From assembly GCF_900187965.1 (NCBI RefSeq), contig NZ_FZNL01000016.1, positions 98,776 through 162,775 of the forward strand: DNA of 64,000 nt. Direction: 5' to 3'. This stretch comes from Flavobacterium sp. ov086. GTDB lineage: Bacteria; Bacteroidota; Bacteroidia; Flavobacteriales; Flavobacteriaceae. The translations under genes were made by a program, and so were the position numbers. The notes beneath the pieces are model-generated. The model did no database searches and had not been told where the DNA came from. It saw only the letters and a program-made list of their open reading frames with translations. Numbering within the stretch: the first letter of the stretch is position 1; each line of letters opens with the position of its first letter. This document shows, piece by piece, positions 42,380-51,200 of this stretch.

Positions 42380-42596
42380 CCATATAAGTTATATAAGTTC
42401 ATTTAAGTAGGGGCGCACAGGGGTGCGTTTCTATTTTGCTTTAGAGTAATTTGTTAATAGTATCGAATTTCAAATACTTAAAATTAGTTTGTTTTAATCC
42501 ATATAAGTTATATAAGTTCATTTAAGTAGAGGTACACAGCAGTGCGTCTAATTGTAAACGACGAAATTAAATGAACTTATATAACTTATATGATAG
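42380..42596. repeat. Three copies of a CATATAAGTTATATAAG-type element (two direct, one inverted)
   Basis: Copies 1 (42380-42410) and 2 (42499-42529) are direct repeats of 31 bp, each followed by a g(c/t)acacag...gtgcgt block. Copy 3 (42568-42592) is inverted. They fill most of the 465-bp gap between polA and the first Lys-rich gene; the flanks (42300-42380, 42600-42660) hold tttggtaaaa-type sequence and no gene. Confidence 0.7.
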
Positions 42597-42669
42597 AAAA
42601 ATTAAGAACTATTTGGTAAAAAATCCCCAAAGCGTTAATGTCTCGTTAAAATATTTAGGATGAAGGTTT

Positions 42670-42687
42670 TCTTCATTTTGTCTTCAT
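42670..42687 (+). promoter_or_regulatory. Tandem TCTTCAT response-regulator site, copy 1
   Basis: TCTTCAT at 42670-42676 and 42681-42687, an 11-bp period. The second half-site starts exactly 17 bp before the -7 box. The same arrangement recurs at 45452-45469. Confidence 0.7.
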
Positions 42688-42697
42688 ATTACAGGGG

Positions 42698-42705
42698 TAA
42701 ATTTG
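42698..42705 (+). promoter_or_regulatory. Promoter -7 box of the first Lys-rich small-protein unit
   Basis: TAAATTTG, 41 bp before the start codon at 42747. No good -33 element is seen; the TCTTCAT repeats occupy that place, as in an activator-dependent promoter. Confidence 0.65.
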
Positions 42706-42746
42706 ATCTATAAAATAAAAGGTATTAATTTAAAATATTAGAAATC

Positions 42747-42968
42747 ATGAGAAATTTATTGATGTTACTAGTAGCAGTTTTAGGAACAAGTGTAATGGTA
42801 AGTGCATTTCCTGCAAAAGGTACAAAACCAGCTCCGGCTAAAGAAGTAAAAGCAACTCCTGCAAAAGAAGTTAAAGCTACAAAAGAACCTAGAAAAAAAT
42901 CTGATAAAAAAGCAAAATCAGAAAAAAAAGCAGCTCCAAAAACAGAAGCCGCTAAAGCAAAAAAATAA
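42747..42968 (+). CDS. Small exported Lys/Ala-rich protein (Asr-like), paralogue 1
   Basis: A 73-residue protein. The signal peptide MRNLLMLLVAVLGTSVMVSA is followed by a mature part made almost only of Lys, Ala, Pro, Glu and Thr, with two PAKEVKAT units and a DKKAK motif. There are no Cys residues. It is predicted to be disordered and periplasmic. It resembles enterobacterial acid-shock protein Asr in size, export and composition; homology cannot be shown. The signal-peptide DNA is nearly identical to that of the next gene (52 bp downstream), so this is a recent duplication within an operon. Confidence 0.85.
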   Translation: MRNLLMLLVAVLGTSVMVSAFPAKGTKPAPAKEVKATPAKEVKATKEPRKKSDKKAKSEKKAAPKTEAAKAKK

Positions 42969-43019
42969 AACAAAAGAGCATTAAAAAAATAAAAGTCAAT
43001 TAATTTAAATTTAAAAGTT

Positions 43020-43211
43020 ATGAAAAATCTAGTTATGTTACTCGTAGCAGTTTTAGGAACAAGTGTAATGGTTAGCGCACAAACAACACCAACTCAGGCA
43101 GCCCCTGCAAAGGAAGTTAAAGCAACAAAACATCACAAACACAGTACTGATAAAAAAGCAAAATCAGCAAAAACTGAGGCTCCAAAAGCAGAAGCAACTA
43201 AAATGAAATAA
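43020..43211 (+). CDS. Small exported Lys/Ala-rich protein (Asr-like), paralogue 2
   Basis: A 63-residue paralogue with the same signal peptide (MKNLVMLLVAVLGTSVMVSAQ), a TTPTQAAPAKEVKATK spacer and a His/Lys segment KHHKHSTDKKAKSAK that strongly recalls the KHHK repeats of Asr. It is disordered and periplasmic by prediction. It follows paralogue 1 in one transcript that ends at the hairpin 43293-43320, and precedes the two-component system. Confidence 0.85.
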   Translation: MKNLVMLLVAVLGTSVMVSAQTTPTQAAPAKEVKATKHHKHSTDKKAKSAKTEAPKAEATKMK

Positions 43212-43292
43212 TAGGAATTGTTTTTGTTTTGCGTTCAAAGAATTGTAAAGGATGCAAAACAGAAGTAATGATTATGGAGAATGCGGTTGAGG

Positions 43293-43325
43293 AAAGCTGG
43301 TAAAGAAATTTATCAGCTTTTTTTG
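43293..43325 (+). terminator. Terminator after paralogue 2
   Basis: A 12-bp stem (aaagctggtaaa with tttatcagcttt, one wobble) followed by Ts. It matches the terminator after paralogue 3 in sequence, supporting duplication of the whole unit. Confidence 0.75.
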
Positions 43326-43402
43326 ATTCGTTAATTTTTTAATAATGCGTAACATGGCTTTTTATAATTACTTAAATTTAGTTGCGCTTAAAAGCTATTT
43401 TT

Positions 43403-44077
43403 ATGAATATTTTGATTGTTGAAGACAATAGAGAACTTGCTGTAGAGGTTTACGATTTTTTGTGTAACGTGGGATATGTTTGCAAAATAGCACACAATTG
43501 TGAAGATGCGCTTGAAGAAGTGAGCAGTAACGATTATGATGCAATGCTATTGGATCTTGGTTTGCCTGACGGAGATGGTTTTGAGGTTTTGAAAACAGTT
43601 CGAAAAACCAAATCAAAAATCGCCGTAATTGTCCTGACGGCTCGCGGAGAATTAGACGACAGAATAAATGGTTTGCATCTTGGTGCTGATGATTATTTGA
43701 CAAAACCATTTGCTCTGACTGAATTAAGTGCACGATTGTTTGCAGTGATTCGTAGAATTCATGGGTTTACTTTAAATAATTTGAGTATTCACGGTTTTTT
43801 ACTGCAACTTCAGGATTATAAAGTAAGTTATAATGAAACTCCAATAAACCTTACCAAAAAAGAGTTTGATATTTTTCAATATTTGGTTTTGAATAAAAAT
43901 CGGGTAATTACAAGATTGCAATTAACCGAGCATATTTGGGGAGATATTCTGGAGGTAAATTCAGATTCTAATTTTATAGATGTTCATGTTCGAAATCTTA
44001 GAAAAAAATTGGATAAACATACCACAATTGATTGGTTTGAAACCGTAAGGAATGTTGGATATCGTATTAATGAATAA
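43403..44077 (+). CDS. OmpR/PhoB-family response regulator
   Basis: A 224-residue regulator starting at the ATG at 43403 (MNILIVEDNRELAVE); the frame opens 7 codons earlier without a reason to prefer that start. The receiver has acidic ED at 7-8, phospho-acceptor Asp51 (MLLDLGLPDGDGF), the T/K pair in VLTARG and DYLTKPF. The C-terminal winged helix (LTKKEFDIFQYLVLNKNRVITRLQL...NFIDVHVRNLRKKL) binds tandem half-sites. The paired TCTTCAT sites near the flanking Lys-rich genes have the 11-bp period that this subfamily uses. The kinase gene follows 10 bp downstream. Confidence 0.96.
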   Translation: MNILIVEDNRELAVEVYDFLCNVGYVCKIAHNCEDALEEVSSNDYDAMLLDLGLPDGDGFEVLKTVRKTKSKIAVIVLTARGELDDRINGLHLGADDYLTKPFALTELSARLFAVIRRIHGFTLNNLSIHGFLLQLQDYKVSYNETPINLTKKEFDIFQYLVLNKNRVITRLQLTEHIWGDILEVNSDSNFIDVHVRNLRKKLDKHTTIDWFETVRNVGYRINE

Positions 44078-44087
44078 ATAAAAGACT

Positions 44088-45425
44088 GTGAAAATAAAAC
44101 ACCAATTAGCTATTTTTAATGCTCTGACACGATTGTTGGTTATTTTAATTTTATGGCTAATGCTGCCAATTTTGGTAGAAAATGTGGTTTATAGACACAT
44201 TAATAATAGTTTACTCGAAAAGAAACATAAGTTTATCGAGCATTTGGATAAAAATGAAATTGATGATTTTATCGAAAACCCAGATGATTCAACAGAAACT
44301 TACTCGCAGTTTTCTACCCTTCACAGTGAGTTTTTGGTACTTTCGAGATCTCCAATAAAACCAGATCAGAAAAAAGCGGTTTTTAGTAATGACTTCAGGA
44401 TTATTGAAGGAGAAGAAAATGAATACCGAATTCTACAATATCATTTTACTTATGAAAATCAAGGATATCAACTCGAAATAGGAAGTAGTCTTAGCGAGGT
44501 AAATGACCTTACCTTTATTATTCGGTTTTTTATTTTAATTGTTTTTGTGGTAATTCTGCTGATTACTTTTTTGGCAGATACTTTTTATATTGAATTTTTG
44601 CTGAAACCTTTTTATAAAATTATTGACACAAAAATAAGGCGTGTAAACGAACCGGAATCTTTTGATCATACGCCAATAAAAGCAAGATCAAGAGATTTTA
44701 GAGAACTTGATTTTGTTTTGAACCAAATGATGGATCGTATTGCGGAGCTTTTTAAAAAAGAAAAACAATTTATTTCGAATGTTTCTCATGAACTTCTTAC
44801 GCCAATTGCGTTGCTTAAAAATAAGTTTGAGAATTTACTCCAAAATAGTTCTTTAGATGATAATGCAGTCGATAAAATTGCCGGTTCTCTCAAAACATTG
44901 GATATGCTAAAGAAAATCATCAATAATTTATTGTTGATTTCCCGAATTGAAAATAATCAGTACGAGGCAAATGAAGCAATTAATTTTTATGAAATTATTT
45001 CAGATCTGCAAGAGGATTTACAAGACCGAATTGATGATCGCGAAATTCAGTTTCTGAATAAAATGCAATATGATTATACTTTTACAGGAAATAAAACCTT
45101 AATTCATATCCTGATTTATAATTTGGTAACGAACGCTATAAAGTACAATAAACCAAAAGGTAATATTGTAGTTGAAGATGGTTTTCTGGAGCATCGTTAT
45201 TTTATTTCAATAACAGATTCAGGAATCGGAATGACGTCTTCTCAGATAGAAAACATATTCAACAGATTTGCCAGAATTAGTTCAGATCAGGATGGTCAGG
45301 GTTTAGGTCTTGCTATTGCTGAGAGTATAGCGTCTTTTCATCATATCGAAATCAAAGTTACATCTCATATCAATGAAGGAACTACCTTTATGCTGCTGCT
45401 TCCGGAGACGGCAAAACACAATTAA
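44088..45425 (+). CDS. Sensor histidine kinase, partner of the OmpR-family regulator
   Basis: A 445-residue kinase starting with GTG. TM1 is at about 12-31 and TM2 at about 143-165, enclosing a ~110-residue periplasmic sensor that is acidic (LDKNEIDDFIENPDDSTE). A HAMP-like linker precedes the H-box NVSHELLTPIALL (His234). ATPase motifs are NLVTNAIKYN, DSGIGM and GQGLGLAIAESIA. The acidic sensor would suit detection of protons or cations, but this is speculation. Followed by the third Lys-rich gene. Confidence 0.95.
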   Translation: MKIKHQLAIFNALTRLLVILILWLMLPILVENVVYRHINNSLLEKKHKFIEHLDKNEIDDFIENPDDSTETYSQFSTLHSEFLVLSRSPIKPDQKKAVFSNDFRIIEGEENEYRILQYHFTYENQGYQLEIGSSLSEVNDLTFIIRFFILIVFVVILLITFLADTFYIEFLLKPFYKIIDTKIRRVNEPESFDHTPIKARSRDFRELDFVLNQMMDRIAELFKKEKQFISNVSHELLTPIALLKNKFENLLQNSSLDDNAVDKIAGSLKTLDMLKKIINNLLLISRIENNQYEANEAINFYEIISDLQEDLQDRIDDREIQFLNKMQYDYTFTGNKTLIHILIYNLVTNAIKYNKPKGNIVVEDGFLEHRYFISITDSGIGMTSSQIENIFNRFARISSDQDGQGLGLAIAESIASFHHIEIKVTSHINEGTTFMLLLPETAKHN

Positions 45426-45451
45426 AAGTTAAAATTTTACGGTTGGTTCAA

Positions 45452-45469
45452 TCTTCATTTAATCTTCAT
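45452..45469 (+). promoter_or_regulatory. Tandem TCTTCAT response-regulator site, copy 2
   Basis: TCTTCAT at 45452-45458 and 45463-45469 (11-bp period); second half-site 17 bp before the -7 box, exactly as in copy 1. Confidence 0.7.
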
Positions 45470-45479
45470 TTACTGATAA

Positions 45480-45487
45480 TATCTTTG
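45480..45487 (+). promoter_or_regulatory. Promoter -7 box of the third Lys-rich small-protein gene
   Basis: TATCTTTG, 43 bp upstream of the start at 45531. Confidence 0.65.
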
Positions 45488-45530
45488 AGGTATAATAAAT
45501 GAAATAATAACAATCATAAAACTTCAAATC

Positions 45531-45716
45531 ATGAAAAAATTAGTAATGTTAGCAGTAGCTGTTCTAGGAACAACTGCTATGGTAAGTGCTCAAACAACTC
45601 CAGCTCAAACAACTCCGGCAAAAGAAGCTAAGGCTCCTAAAAAAGACAAAAAAGCGGATAAAAAAGCTAAAAAAGCTGAGGCTGCTAAGCCAGAAGCTGC
45701 AAAAGCTCAAAAATAA
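45531..45716 (+). CDS. Small exported Lys/Ala-rich protein (Asr-like), paralogue 3
   Basis: A 61-residue paralogue: signal peptide MKKLVMLAVAVLGTTAMVSAQ, then TTPAQTTPAKEAKAPKKD and an almost pure Lys/Ala/Glu tail (KKADKKAKKAEAAKPEAAK). Predicted periplasmic and disordered, strongly basic. It is transcribed from its own promoter with a TCTTCAT tandem site, downstream of the two-component genes. A second frame over the same DNA (45586-45882) is a shadow. Confidence 0.85.
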   Translation: MKKLVMLAVAVLGTTAMVSAQTTPAQTTPAKEAKAPKKDKKADKKAKKAEAAKPEAAKAQK

Positions 45717-45781
45717 AACAACATTGGTTTACGATGTAAACCTGTTGTGGATTATTAAAGGTTTTGAAAAATTTGGTAGAG

Positions 45782-45813
45782 AAAAAGCTGATGGAGAAAT
45801 CTATCAGCTTTTT
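45782..45813 (+). terminator. Terminator after paralogue 3
   Basis: An 11-bp stem (45782-45792 with 45803-45813), aaaaagctgat / atcagcttttt, the same sequence type as the terminator after paralogue 2. Confidence 0.75.
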
Positions 45814-45893
45814 ACATTTATTAGAGTTAAATTTTTGATAATAAAAAGCTATAAAATTTTCATTATTTGTTACTTTGCTTAAAACTATAACTA

Positions 45894-47129
45894 ATGATAA
45901 TTCGTTTTGTAATTCTCTGTGCTCTTTTTTTGTTTATTGAGTTCTATTCTTATCAAGCCTTTCGTACTTTAATCAAATTAAGATGGGTTTTGGTTAGTTA
46001 TCAAATTATAAGTTTACTGCTTTTAATTTTTATCATTTACTCTTTTACGCAATTCGATCGTTCTGTTGGGCAAACCAGACAAACCATGTTTACAATGGGG
46101 TTGATGTTATTGGTTTATGTTCCAAAAATAGTTTTAACACTTGTAATGTTTGGTGAAGATATTTTTAGAATTGGGGCAAGTATCTTAAACTATTTTATGT
46201 ACAACTCGCCTCGTTCAGAAATGATGCCGGACAGACGAAAGTTTGTCAGTCAGATTGCTTTAGGTTTGGCGGCAGTTCCTTTTTTGTCCTTAATTTATGG
46301 AATATTTGAGGGGAAATATAATTTTAAAGTGATCAAACAAACGGTTTTCTTTCCTGATTTGCCAGATGCTTTTGATGGTTTTAGGATTACTCAGATTTCA
46401 GACGTTCATAGCGGAAGTTTTGATAACCCGGAGAAGATAAATTATGCCATTGATTTGATTAATGAGCAAGAAGCAGATATGATTTTGTTTACGGGAGACA
46501 TTGTAAATACTCATGCTAAAGAAATGCATCCTTGGTTGGAGACTTTTAAAAGAATAAAAGATTATAAATATGGGAAATTTTCAGTTTTAGGAAATCATGA
46601 TTACGGTGAATACGTTACATGGCCTTCTGAAAAAGAGAAAGACGAGAATTTCAAAGAAATCAAAAGTCTTTACGGTCAAATTGGTTTTAGTCTTTTGTTA
46701 AACGAACATACTTATATTCAAAAAGGCGAAGATAAAATTGCATTAATTGGAGTAGAGAATTGGGGGCAAAACTTCAAGAAAGCAGGAGATTTAAATAAAG
46801 CTTCTCAAAACGTGCATCAGGATGATTTTAAAGTGTTAATGAGTCATGATCCGAGTCATTGGGAATATGAAATTAAAAATCATCCTAAAAACTTTCATTT
46901 AACGTTGTCAGGTCATACACATGGCATGCAATTTGGAATTGAAATTCCGGGATATTTTAAATGGAGTCTGGCAGAATACATCTATAAACAATGGGCGGGA
47001 TTATATGAAAATGTAGGACGATATGTTTATGTAAACCGAGGTTTTGGTTTTCATGCCTATCCGGGGCGAGTAGGTATTATGCCTGAAATTACGGTGATTG
47101 AACTAAAAAAAGGGAACAATGTGGCTTAA
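45894..47129 (+). CDS. Membrane-anchored metallophosphoesterase (YaeI-like)
   Basis: A 411-residue protein. About four N-terminal membrane helices (residues 3-100 and 116-135) are followed by a calcineurin-like phosphoesterase with all blocks: QISDVHSGSF, FTGDIVNTH, VLGNHDYGEY, VLMSHDPSHW and LSGHTHGMQFG. Two metal ions are expected. Related proteins (YaeI, YkuE) hydrolyse lipid-linked phosphates, but the substrate is not defined here. It lies 75 bp upstream of the thioredoxin-like gene. Confidence 0.93.
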   Translation: MIIRFVILCALFLFIEFYSYQAFRTLIKLRWVLVSYQIISLLLLIFIIYSFTQFDRSVGQTRQTMFTMGLMLLVYVPKIVLTLVMFGEDIFRIGASILNYFMYNSPRSEMMPDRRKFVSQIALGLAAVPFLSLIYGIFEGKYNFKVIKQTVFFPDLPDAFDGFRITQISDVHSGSFDNPEKINYAIDLINEQEADMILFTGDIVNTHAKEMHPWLETFKRIKDYKYGKFSVLGNHDYGEYVTWPSEKEKDENFKEIKSLYGQIGFSLLLNEHTYIQKGEDKIALIGVENWGQNFKKAGDLNKASQNVHQDDFKVLMSHDPSHWEYEIKNHPKNFHLTLSGHTHGMQFGIEIPGYFKWSLAEYIYKQWAGLYENVGRYVYVNRGFGFHAYPGRVGIMPEITVIELKKGNNVA

Positions 47130-47203
47130 TTCGTTAAAAATGCTACATTTGTATATAATTATCTCTTTTTAACAGAATAAAAAAGAATTAAATTTTTGGT
47201 TTT

Positions 47204-47506
47204 ATGTCAAAATTTGGAGAACTTATAAATGCTCAAGTTCCAGTGTTAATTGATTTTTACACAGATTGGAACGAATCATCTGTATCTATGCATCCTGTTA
47301 TTAAGGATGTTGCGGCTGCACTTGGCGATAAAGCCAAGGTGATTAAAATTGATGTGGATAAAAATCAGGAATTAGCAGAAGCCTTGCGTATCAAAGGGCT
47401 TCCTACTTTAATGATTTACAAAGAAGGGCAAATGATTTGGAGACAATCAGGAGAACTTGATGCAAATACAATCATTGGAATTGTCCAGGAGCAATTTAAT
47501 TTATAG
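47204..47506 (+). CDS. Thioredoxin-fold protein lacking active-site cysteines
   Basis: A 100-residue thioredoxin-length protein without a signal peptide. The region that is WCGPC in thioredoxin reads WNESS (residues 22-26), so both redox Cys are gone; no Cys occurs anywhere in it. The cis-Pro loop GLPTLMIYKEG and the IDVDKNQELAEALRIKG stretch are intact, so the fold should be stable. It cannot act as a disulfide reductase and is more likely a binding or chaperone module. Confidence 0.88.
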   Translation: MSKFGELINAQVPVLIDFYTDWNESSVSMHPVIKDVAAALGDKAKVIKIDVDKNQELAEALRIKGLPTLMIYKEGQMIWRQSGELDANTIIGIVQEQFNL

Positions 47507-47532
47507 AATACACTTCCCTTAGTTGCTATTAT

Positions 47533-48168
47533 TTAGTGAATAATATCAAACTTATATCCATTTTCTTTTAAAAAATGTAAGGTTTTAGGTAGCGCAAATT
47601 TTAAATTTTGCGATGCTTTTATGCTGTCATGAAATACAATGACACTTCCTGATTTTACGTTTTTGGTAACGTTTTCAAGACATTTTTCAGGAGTAATGCT
47701 TTGATCAAAATCAGCACTCAAAACATCCCACATAATTATTTTATAGCCTAGCTTTCTAAGGATTTTAGATTGTGCTTTTTTTATCTTTCCGTAAGGAGGA
47801 CGAAAGATAAGGTTGCATGTTTTTTCTTCTTCCAGAACAGCAGCGCAATTTTGTACATTCTGAATATAATCATTGTTGTTGCTTTTCCAGCCATTAACAT
47901 GATTCATGGTGTGGTTGCCGATAGAATGCCCATCGGTTATTAGTTTTTCAAATAAAGATAAATTAGCTTTAATGTTTTTTCCGATACAGAAGAAAGTTGC
48001 TTTAGCGTCAAATTTTTTCAATTCAGACAAAACCCAGTCTGTGACTTCTGGAGTTGGGCCATCATCAAAGGTGAGGTATATTTTCTTTTCTTTGTTCGGA
48101 ATGTCCCAACAATATTTAGAAAATACCCTTTTTATGAATGAATTCGTTTTTACCCAATAAAAGCTCAT
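47533..48168 (-). CDS. Polysaccharide deacetylase family protein (NodB-like)
   Basis: A 211-residue CE4 esterase domain: TFDDGPTPEVTDWVL (catalytic Asp and metal Asp), SIGNHTMNHV (metal His pair), FRPPYGKIK and IVFHDSIKAS. No signal peptide is obvious; the N-terminus is short and basic. CE4 enzymes remove acetyl groups from peptidoglycan, chitin-type or capsule sugars. It stands alone between convergent and codirectional genes. Confidence 0.92.
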   Translation of the reverse strand: MSFYWVKTNSFIKRVFSKYCWDIPNKEKKIYLTFDDGPTPEVTDWVLSELKKFDAKATFFCIGKNIKANLSLFEKLITDGHSIGNHTMNHVNGWKSNNNDYIQNVQNCAAVLEEEKTCNLIFRPPYGKIKKAQSKILRKLGYKIIMWDVLSADFDQSITPEKCLENVTKNVKSGSVIVFHDSIKASQNLKFALPKTLHFLKENGYKFDIIH

Positions 48169-48198
48169 CTTGAAAGGATTTAGATATATGTAAATTTA

Positions 48199-48238
48199 AA
48201 AAATGCAGCGCTATTTATCAAACAGTGCTGCATTTTTT
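48199..48238. terminator. Terminator downstream of the DUF2723 gene
   Basis: AAAAATGCAGC / GCTGCATTTTT stem with an imperfect inner part and flanking A/T runs. Confidence 0.75.
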
Positions 48239-48260
48239 TAATTGCTATATTTTTCGTATA

Positions 48261-51200
48261 TTATTCTTTTTCACGGCCAAAACGTTCAAAAACGTTTACA
48301 TAAGTATTAAAAGTTACTTTCTGTTTTTCGTAGAATGCTTTGTCATTGTTTCTTTTCATAACTTCTAATAAGCTTCTGTAGCGCTCAATATCAGTAATAA
48401 TTTCCATTGCTAGATCTGTTTGATCAGCAGGAGTCAGGGTTGCGTAATAGTTTAGATTCTCTCTGTATTTTTGAACTAATTTATTAAGTAAATCATGTGC
48501 TTTTGCAGTTTCACCAACTTTATAATATCCGTTAGTAAAAGGTTCTACAAGAGAGTAATATCCAAATTTATCCAAAGGCATTTTTGTAATCGCTAAGTTG
48601 ATAACATTTTTAGCTTTATCAATTTTACCTTCTGCGATAAGCTGATCCATTAAACGGGATAAATTCGTGCGGTATGTTATACTGTTTCTTCTGGTTTCAG
48701 GATCGTGATAAATTTTTTCACTTTCGCTATTACCCCAATCCCATTTCATTACAATGTCGTACATTTTATCGGCATCAATTTGTCCCATATCCATTGGTCC
48801 GCCATCTTTTGAAGGAACATTTTTGATAGGAACTAATTTGTAAACCATTCCGTCTAATTGTAAGTAGTTTTTTAACCAAAGATAATCTTCGTCATCAAAA
48901 GCTCCACCACTAAAGTAAATTGGTCTTTTCCAGTTGTTATTAGCCAGGATATCCAACATCATTAAACGGTTTTTGTATAAAGCGCTTCCTTTGATGTCAA
49001 TATCGATATAAGGTACAATAGAGTCGTAGTATTTTGGATTTACAACTTTGTTTTTAATGATTGTATTTTTGTCAATATTGACTCTGATTTTATTTGTTGG
49101 GTAAAAATGGATTGTTTGTCCGTTTTGTAATCCAACAGTAGATTTAGGGTTTTTGATGAAAGACATTAAATCTTTGATGTCCCAACGAGTTTCTACTTTT
49201 TGAATATAGGCTACATAATCCAGTTTATCTCCCACATATTCATCATGAGTAAATGATATTGGTAACGGTTCAGATTCGTATGATTTCGCTTTCATTTGAT
49301 CAATATACCAATCTGTCATAAATAAGCTCGTATTCACAATTTTCACATCAGTTCTAATATGCTCAATTTCTTGTGCATACCAGAGCGGGAAGGTATCATT
49401 ATCTCCAATGGTAAATAAAATAGCGTCTTTGTCGCAGGAATTTAAATATGCTTTTGCCATTGCAACTGCAGTATATCTGTTTGATCTGTCGTGGTCATCC
49501 CAGTTTTGAGACGCCATTAAAACGGGAGCTGCTAAGAAAGTTGCTGCAATGATAATTGGACCGGCAATTTTTGGTGCAATATATTTTTGAATGCTTTCAT
49601 ATAAGGAATAAACTCCAAAGCCTATCCAGATGGCAAAAACATAGAAGGATCCTACAAGTGCATAATCTCTTTCGCGAGGCTCAAAAGGGCGTTCGTTTAG
49701 GTATATTTTTAAGGCGATTCCTGTAAATAAGAATAATGCCAGAAGAACATAAAAGCTTTTAAGATCTTTATTAGCATGATACATTATCCCGATTAAGCCT
49801 AAGATAAATGGCAGGAAAAAGTAAACGTTACGTCCTTTGTTGTTTAGAACATCAGATGGTAGTTTGTCTTGAGAACCTAGGTGAACAGAATCAAGGGCTT
49901 TTATTCCGCTGATCCAGTTTCCGTCAAGATTATCATATTTTCCCTGAACATCGCTTTGTCTTCCAACAAAATTCCACATCAAATATCTCCAATACATATA
50001 TCCAAATTGATATTCGAACATAAAACTGAAATTATCCGTTGCCGTTGGTTTTTCGATAATTAAATAATCGCCATAGCTTTTTAAGAATTTAACGTAACCT
50101 TCATTGTCGATTTGTTTTTGAGCAAATGCTCTTCTGAATTCAGAAACTGTTTTCTCAACTTCATTACGCAATTGTGCGGTAGCTTTGTTGTATTCTTCTT
50201 CGCTTAACTGACTAGCGTCAATACCGTATTTTGCTAAATCCTGTTCGTAGTCGTAATTAGGGTTTATTCTGAAATTAGGTGGATTTGTAAAGCTGATATA
50301 GTTTTGAATATGTCCGGTTTCTGTACTCCACATTCTTGGTAAAAACGCTTTTTGATTATCGTCTGTATTTTGAGTGGCGTTTTTAAAATTATTGGTAATG
50401 ATATATTTACCTGTTTTATAATCTCTTTCGTAATTAGGTTTTTTGTCTGAATAAGGATTTTTGGCATCCAGACCAGCAAAAACTTCTGTGTATTGAGGTC
50501 CATAGAATAAAGGATTTACTCCGTATTGCTCGCGATTATAATATGCTAAAACCTCGGTAGCATCAGATGGTTTGTTTTCGTTGATTACAGTATTTGCATT
50601 GGCACGAACCGGTAACATTAACCAGGTTGAGAAACCAATAAGAATGAATAAAATACAAAGAATAATAGTGTTATAGAAAATTAATCCTTTTTGTTTGGTG
50701 TATTTTAATCCAAAATAAAAGAAAGCGATAAATAAAAGTGCTACAAAAATGGTTCCTGAATTAAAAGGCAATCCCATGCTATTTACCATGAAAATTTCCG
50801 TTTTTCCAAACAATGCCATTGTTAATGGTAATAGAAGTATGAAAATAAACAACAAAATTCCAACTACCACAAGATTGGCTATGATGAAATTTTTAATGGT
50901 AACTTTTTCGTAATGCTTAAAATAATATAGAAAACCTATTGACGGAATAGTCAATAAAGCCATAAAGTGCACACCAAATGAAAGACCGACAACAAGAGAA
51001 ATGATTAATAACCATTTATTTCCTTTTGGTTTGTCCATGTCTTGTTCCCAGCGTAACCCAAGCCAAAAAAGCAATGCAATTAATAATGATGCCATTGCAT
51101 AAACTTCGGCTTCAACGGCATTAAACCAGAAACTGTCAGAGAAAGTGTAGGCAAGAGCTCCAACAAAAGAACTTCCTAATATAACAATGGAGTTGTTTTG

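Noticed and set aside
42380..42596. CRISPR array
   Set aside because: Only three units, one inverted, with spacers of different length; no cas genes in the window.
42725..42973. 82-codon frame antisense to the first Lys-rich gene
   Set aside because: Phe/Ser-rich sequence is the reverse of Lys/Ala codons; the plus-strand gene has a signal peptide, promoter and paralogues.
45586..45882. 98-codon frame overlapping the third Lys-rich gene
   Set aside because: Out-of-frame reading of the Lys repeat (LKKLRLL...), with no start context, running through the terminator hairpin.
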